Below, piece after piece: positions 22,245 through 25,825 of a DNA stretch of 25,825 nucleotides. Both the position numbers and the translations under genes were made by a program. Position 1 is the stretch's first letter; every line of letters begins with the position of its first letter. The stretch is taken from positions 1-25,825 of the forward strand of contig JACREV010000019.1 in the NCBI GenBank assembly GCA_016218095.1, in the 5' to 3' direction. The DNA comes from Deltaproteobacteria bacterium (GTDB taxonomy: Bacteria; Desulfobacterota; GWC2-55-46). Below the pieces are notes generated by a model. The model was not told where the DNA came from. It did no database searches and saw only the letters and a program-made list of their open reading frames with translations.

Positions 22245-24890
22245 ATGGGGCGTTTATCCCTTACAAAAAAGGTCCTCGCCGTATTCTTCGCGATCCTGTT
22301 CCCGATCCTTCTGACCATATATATCGTATTTCATAAGAACCGCATTGAATTGAAAGACCTGCTCATCGACCAGCTGAAACAGGTAACGGAAGAGCGCGAG
22401 GCGTACATACTCATGTACCTGGAGATGAACAAGAGCAGGATGCTCGACTTCTCGAGCGACGACTTCATAGTACGGAACCTCGAAGAATCGGGGAGAGACG
22501 AAAAAAAGGCGGGCAGGCTCCTCGATGAATATCTGACCAGATACAAGCTCCCGCTCCTTAAGGTCATGTACCGCCTGAACGTCATCGCCGCCATGGACGG
22601 GCATGTCATCGCTTCGACCCGTCCGGAGTACAAAGGCAGGGACTTATCCGGCGAGGAATTTTTCAGGAAGGGGCTTAAGGGCCTCTCCGTTACCGAGGTC
22701 TCTTACGGCGAAACCCCCGAGGTCGTCGTCTCAGCCCCCATCTACAGCAGGCGGGACAGCGGCAGGGTCATCGGCGTCATTGCAGGGTTTACGGAGCTCT
22801 CCAGGTTCGGCGAGTTTTTCACCGGCGAATACATAAAGAGGCTCGGGGCGCTCACATGGACCCCGCCCTTTCAGAAGTGGGAGACCTTCGAGGTATACCT
22901 CGTCAACAGGGACAAGCTCATGTTGACGGAGTCCCGCTTCATCAAGGGGGCGGTATTAAAGCAGAAGGTGAACACCCCCCCGGTCAGGGAGTGCATAGAG
23001 AGGGGATGGGAGTTTACGGGTAAATACGCCGACTACAGGGGCGTGGATGTCGTCGGCGCCTCGATGTGCATGCCCTCGCTCGGATGGACGCTGCTTGCGG
23101 AGGTGGACGAGAGCGAGGTCTTCGAGCCGATAATATGGAACCAGCGCTACGCCATCGCCCTTATCCTTGTGGTGACGGGGTTCGTGACGATCCTTGTGCT
23201 CTACTTCGTAAGGCGCGTAGTCGGGCAGGTTACCGCCATAGCGGGCGCGGCAGGAGAACTCGCCAAAGGCAATTACGAAACAAGGGTGACTGCAAGGAGC
23301 CGGGACGAGCTCGGCTCGCTCGCGGAGTCCTTCAACACGATGGCCTTGAGGATACAGGAGAGGACCGACGACCTCGCCGAGAGCGAGGAGAGGCTCCGGG
23401 CGATACTCGACAGCACGGTTAATATCATTTACATGAAAGACCTTGAGGGCCGGCACATATTCGTGAACAGGGCCTTCGAGAGCGTGCTCAAAATGGGGCG
23501 CGATGAGGTCTACGGGAAAACCGTCTTCGACCTCTTCCCCGAGGATGCCGCCAGGGCCTTCCACGAAAACGACATGAAGGCCCTTGAGTCCGACAGGCCC
23601 CTGGAGTTCGAAGAAACGCTACGCCTGGACGGGGCGGAGATTACTACCATCTCCATAAAATTCGCGCTTAAGGACACGCGAGGCAATAAATATGCGGTCT
23701 GCGGCGTCTCCACCGATATTACCCAGCTTAAGAAAACCGAGGAGACGCTCAGAAGGAGCGAACGGATGCTCTCCGAGGCCCAGAGGATAGCCCGCCTGGG
23801 CAACTGGCACTGGGACATCGTGAAAAACGAAATCCACTGGTCGGACGAGATATACAGGATATTCGGGGTGGGGCCAGGGGACTTCAGGGCCACATACGAG
23901 GCCTTTTTAAGCTATGTCCATCCGGAGGACAGGGCGGCCGTCGAAAGGGCGGTGAGCGACGCCCTGTATAGGAAAACAGGCTACTCCATAGACCACAGGA
24001 TAGTCCTTCCGAAAGGCGCAGAAAAAACGGTCCATGAGCAGGGCGAGGTCGCGTTTGATCCTGAAGGGAACCCCTTGAGCATGGCGGGGACCGTCCAGGA
24101 CATAACCGAGAGGAAGAGGGCGGAGGAAGAGTTGAGGAGGCTCACCGTGGAGCTCGAGAAAAGGGTCGAGGAGAGGACCTCGGAATTAAAGAAGACGGCT
24201 GACGAGCTCGCCTCCGCTAACATGGAGATAGAGACGTTCACATATTCGGTCGCGCACGACCTCCGCTCGCCCTTGAGGCTCATCGACGGGTTCAGCCAAC
24301 TGCTTCTCCGTAAGCAGAAAGACAGGCTCGACCCCGGCGGGCGGGACCAGCTTGACCGCATAAGGGCGGCGGTCAACCGCATGGGCCAGCTCATCGACGA
24401 CCTCCTGAACCTCTACCACGTCGTGCGCGCGGAGATCACTTTAGAGGAGATAGACTTAAGCTCCATGGCCCGGTCGATCATAATCGACCTTGAGAAGGCG
24501 GCCCCTGAAAGGGTAGTGCGGGCGACGGTCGAGGACGGCCTCCTCGCTTACGGGGACGAAAGGCTCATAAGGATGGTCCTTGAGAACCTCATCGGCAACG
24601 CCTGGAAGTACTCGTCAAAGAGGAAGATCGCCGAGATAGCCTTCGGCTCGGAAAAAGAGGGCGCGGTCTTTTTCGTACACGACAACGGGGTCGGGTTCGG
24701 CATGGAGTCCGCCGAGGAGATATTCGAGCCGTTCCACAGGCTCCATTCGGCCGACGAGTTCCCCGGCACCGGGGTCGGCCTTGCCACCGTCCGCCGCATC
24801 GTCCAGCGCCACAACGGCAGGGTCTGGGCCGAGTCGAGGCCCAACGAAGGTTCGACGTTTTATTTTACGCTCGGAGGGGAGGGCGACTAA
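22245..24890 (+). CDS. Membrane histidine kinase: Cache-HAMP-PAS-PAS-HisKA-HATPase
   Basis: The 881-residue inner-membrane sensor has TM1 (about 9-29), a periplasmic Cache-like domain (about 31-300; DGHVIASTRPEYKGRDLSGE is typical), TM2 (303-323), HAMP (323-377, ending SLAESFNTMALRI) and two PAS domains (about 383-500 and 512-627, each closing with DIT-x-KK/RKRAEE). A coiled coil (628-660) follows, then the H-box YSVAHDLRSPLRLIDGF with His671 and an ATPase domain (ENLIGNAWKYSS, DNGVGFGM, GTGVGLATVRRIVQRHNG). The H-box and G-box resemble the phytochrome-type kinases paired with Rcp1 regulators. ATG 22245 with GGAG 7 nt upstream. Its stop overlaps the next start (TAATG), so the two form a unit. 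The signal sensed is unknown. Confidence 0.93.
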   Translation: MGRLSLTKKVLAVFFAILFPILLTIYIVFHKNRIELKDLLIDQLKQVTEEREAYILMYLEMNKSRMLDFSSDDFIVRNLEESGRDEKKAGRLLDEYLTRYKLPLLKVMYRLNVIAAMDGHVIASTRPEYKGRDLSGEEFFRKGLKGLSVTEVSYGETPEVVVSAPIYSRRDSGRVIGVIAGFTELSRFGEFFTGEYIKRLGALTWTPPFQKWETFEVYLVNRDKLMLTESRFIKGAVLKQKVNTPPVRECIERGWEFTGKYADYRGVDVVGASMCMPSLGWTLLAEVDESEVFEPIIWNQRYAIALILVVTGFVTILVLYFVRRVVGQVTAIAGAAGELAKGNYETRVTARSRDELGSLAESFNTMALRIQERTDDLAESEERLRAILDSTVNIIYMKDLEGRHIFVNRAFESVLKMGRDEVYGKTVFDLFPEDAARAFHENDMKALESDRPLEFEETLRLDGAEITTISIKFALKDTRGNKYAVCGVSTDITQLKKTEETLRRSERMLSEAQRIARLGNWHWDIVKNEIHWSDEIYRIFGVGPGDFRATYEAFLSYVHPEDRAAVERAVSDALYRKTGYSIDHRIVLPKGAEKTVHEQGEVAFDPEGNPLSMAGTVQDITERKRAEEELRRLTVELEKRVEERTSELKKTADELASANMEIETFTYSVAHDLRSPLRLIDGFSQLLLRKQKDRLDPGGRDQLDRIRAAVNRMGQLIDDLLNLYHVVRAEITLEEIDLSSMARSIIIDLEKAAPERVVRATVEDGLLAYGDERLIRMVLENLIGNAWKYSSKRKIAEIAFGSEKEGAVFFVHDNGVGFGMESAEEIFEPFHRLHSADEFPGTGVGLATVRRIVQRHNGRVWAESRPNEGSTFYFTLGGEGD

Positions 24891-25318
24891 TGAGCGGATC
24901 CATTCTCTTTGTCGAGGACAGCCCCGACGCCGTTGAGCTGACGAGGCTCGCGCTCAACGAATGCAGTGTAGGCAAGGATGTAATCGTCGCCTCGGACGGC
25001 GTTGAGGCTATGGAATACCTTTTCGGAGAGGGCCCCGGCACGGCAAGGGGAGACGGGGGCCTGCCGGAACTCGTGTTGCTCGACTTGAGACTGCCGAAGG
25101 TGGGCGGCTTCGAGGTGCTCGAAAGTATAAGAAGAGACCCGCGGACGAGGTACCTGCCGGTCGTGGTGCTCACGGTCTCGAACCTCAAAAGCGATATGGC
25201 GAAGGCCTACGACATGGGCGCGAACAGCTATATAAGAAAGCCCGAGGACTTCGATGAGTACGGCAGGTTCCTTAAAATTGCCTGCGATTATTGGCTGGAG
25301 GTCAACAAGAGGCCCTGA
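24890..25318 (+). CDS. Rcp1-type single-domain response regulator
   Basis: The 142-residue receiver resembles the Rcp1 regulators that serve phytochrome-like kinases. It has SILFVEDSPDAVELTRLAL (acidic pair at 9-10), the extended loop GEGPGTARGDGGLPELVLLD with Asp65, LRLPKVGGFEVLESIR, the switch LTVSN and the conserved Lys in SYIRKPEDFDEY. The long loop before Asp65 and the PEDFDEY end are subgroup marks. There is no output domain. It overlaps the kinase stop by one base, so it is very probably that kinase's phosphate acceptor; downstream targets are not in view. Confidence 0.92.
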   Translation: MSGSILFVEDSPDAVELTRLALNECSVGKDVIVASDGVEAMEYLFGEGPGTARGDGGLPELVLLDLRLPKVGGFEVLESIRRDPRTRYLPVVVLTVSNLKSDMAKAYDMGANSYIRKPEDFDEYGRFLKIACDYWLEVNKRP

Positions 25319-25393
25319 GGCGGTAATAACGCGATGCTTAGGGCAGCCTTGTAGGGTGCCCTCGGCGCACCAACTCTTCTTTGCCAAACAAAA

Positions 25394-25425
25394 ACCCCGC
25401 ACAGAATACCCAGTCTGTGCGGGGT
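25394..25425 (-). terminator. Terminator of the former tRNA gene (minus strand)
   Basis: Perfect 12-bp stem ACCCCGCACAGA/TCTGTGCGGGGT with an 8-base loop. Read on the minus strand it ends in GGGGTTTTTG, a proper U-run. It lies 38 bp after the 3' end of the tRNA fragment, where a tRNA terminator should be. Confidence 0.85.
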
Positions 25426-25462
25426 CAGAATAGAAACCCAGTTTCGTCTGGGCGTTCAAATC

Positions 25463-25502
25463 TGGCTCCCAGGGAGGGATTCGAACCCCCGACCCGGTGG
25501 TA
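25463..25502 (-). tRNA. tRNA 3' fragment (probably tRNA-Asn), likely attachment site
   Basis: Read on the minus strand this gives CCACC (3' side of the anticodon stem), GGGTC (variable loop), a T-arm GGGGG-TTCGAAT-CCCTC, an acceptor 3' strand CCTGGGA, discriminator G and CCA. The 5' half is absent: no TCCCAGG acceptor strand, D-arm or anticodon is found upstream on that strand. U1-A72 and G73, as deduced, fit tRNA-Asn best. Similarity stops in the anticodon loop, a usual crossover point for tyrosine integrases. The intact tRNA would be at the other end of the element, beyond the window. Confidence 0.75.
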
Positions 25503-25713
25503 AAGACTTGGAAGGGCTTTTGGTGGGTTTGTCCGTTGGGATTTTATGCCTGTTTAGGAAAAATTAGTCACAGTGACTCTGAAGCAAATACTCGCTTTGG
25601 ATATTCATCGCACCTCTCAATTCCGGGACAAGAGCAGCCATCTCTTGCATTATTTCTTAATATGGTATAGAGTAATAAATATGTTATACCATATTAAACT
25701 TCAATAATCCTAT
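25503..25713. other. AT-rich start of a probable integrated element
   Basis: About 210 bp with base composition unlike the rest of the window and no gene. It holds a perfect 13-bp inverted repeat TTAATATGGTATA (25657-25669)/TATACCATATTAA (25685-25697), 15-base loop, ending 16 bp before the Fic-like start. A weak TTGCAT (25645-25650) and TATAGA (25666-25671) could be a promoter overlapped by the palindrome, which then would be an operator. Confidence 0.55.
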
Positions 25714-25825
25714 ATGGCCTACACCTACATCAATCAAAACCTGCAAAAGAGAATAGACGAGAAGCTGGCGCAGCTTCAAGGCCTGCGTCCACTGCCTCAA
25801 GCTGCCGTTGCAAAGCTCAAAGAGC
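25714..25825 (+). CDS. Fic-family protein, N-terminal part only
   Basis: ATG 25714 opens a frame that runs off the right edge (37 codons). The visible residues, MAYTYINQNLQKRIDEK followed by LAQLQGLRPLPQAAVAKLKE, resemble the leading helices of Fic proteins, where R-I-D-E-K-L and L-R-P-L-P precede the N-S-N-A-I-E-G motif. Fic enzymes AMPylate proteins and are often part of toxin-antitoxin or mobile modules. The catalytic motif HPFx[D/E]GNGR lies outside, so the call rests on the N-terminus alone. No strong ribosome site precedes it. Confidence 0.6.
   Translation, partial: MAYTYINQNLQKRIDEKLAQLQGLRPLPQAAVAKLKE

Noticed and set aside
25319..25393. Terminator for the kinase/receiver operon
   Set aside because: AGGGCA...TGCCCT and GGTGC...GCACC pairings are short and no U-run follows on the plus strand.

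Overview
The window looks like chromosomal DNA of a Gram-negative, probably uncultured bacterium of the deltaproteobacterial/Desulfobacterota or Nitrospirota type. This rests on high GC, strong use of AGG (Arg) and ATA (Ile) codons, an outer-membrane porin, a cytochrome cd1 nitrite reductase, and a PAS protein with a C-terminal four-Cys module that I associate with those groups. The taxonomic call is inference, not a search result.

Layout, left to right. 1-3303: end of an ABC-F ATPase, a 500-bp gap of decayed palindromic repeats, and a UvrD/Rep helicase. 3359-5393: a permuted papain-like amidase, then two divergent HTH regulators. One is an S24-type repressor that lacks its catalytic serine; the other is CI-like. 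They share a promoter/operator region. 5411-8110: a KimA-like potassium/APC transporter (minus) and a SlyD-like prolyl isomerase (plus). 8176-14066 (all minus): nirS, ku and ligD form a tight unit (15-nt gap, then a 1-nt overlap), followed by a low-GC PAS/zinc-type protein. 14277-17837 (plus): a phosphate-response cluster made of a 58-aa four-Cys protein, an OprP-type porin, PstS and a PhoB-like regulator. 17846-18016 (minus): a second, paralogous four-Cys small protein. 18114-19990 (minus): an arsR-arsC-acr3 arsenic operon from a near-consensus promoter that appears to give a leaderless arsR mRNA. 20035-20600: repeat-rich DNA with a four-copy ~89-bp tandem array. 20643-21129 (minus): a receiver-only response regulator and a 28-aa membrane peptide. 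21130-21735: a gene-free stretch with large hairpins. 21787-22110 (minus): a cold-shock protein with its promoter and terminator. 22245-25318 (plus): a large Cache-HAMP-PAS-PAS histidine kinase overlapping an Rcp1-type response regulator. 25394-25502: a terminator and the 3' part of a tRNA gene, which looks like an integration scar. Beyond it lies AT-rich DNA with the start of a Fic-family gene, so a mobile island probably begins at about 25,463-25,500.

The most striking point is a set of three promoters with identical geometry: a 7-bp half-site close to CTTAACA, 9 bp, then TAGAAT, with another half-site 11 bp upstream. They sit before the first four-Cys gene, before phoB and before the second four-Cys gene. 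The 11-bp period and the position relative to -10 are those of PhoB boxes, so both small four-Cys proteins are likely members of the phosphate regulon. They share the spacing C-x10/11-C-x17-C-x7-C and start with CPYL. I do not recognise this family as described. The second notable point is the apparent operon joining a periplasmic nitrite reductase to the complete bacterial NHEJ pair Ku and LigD.
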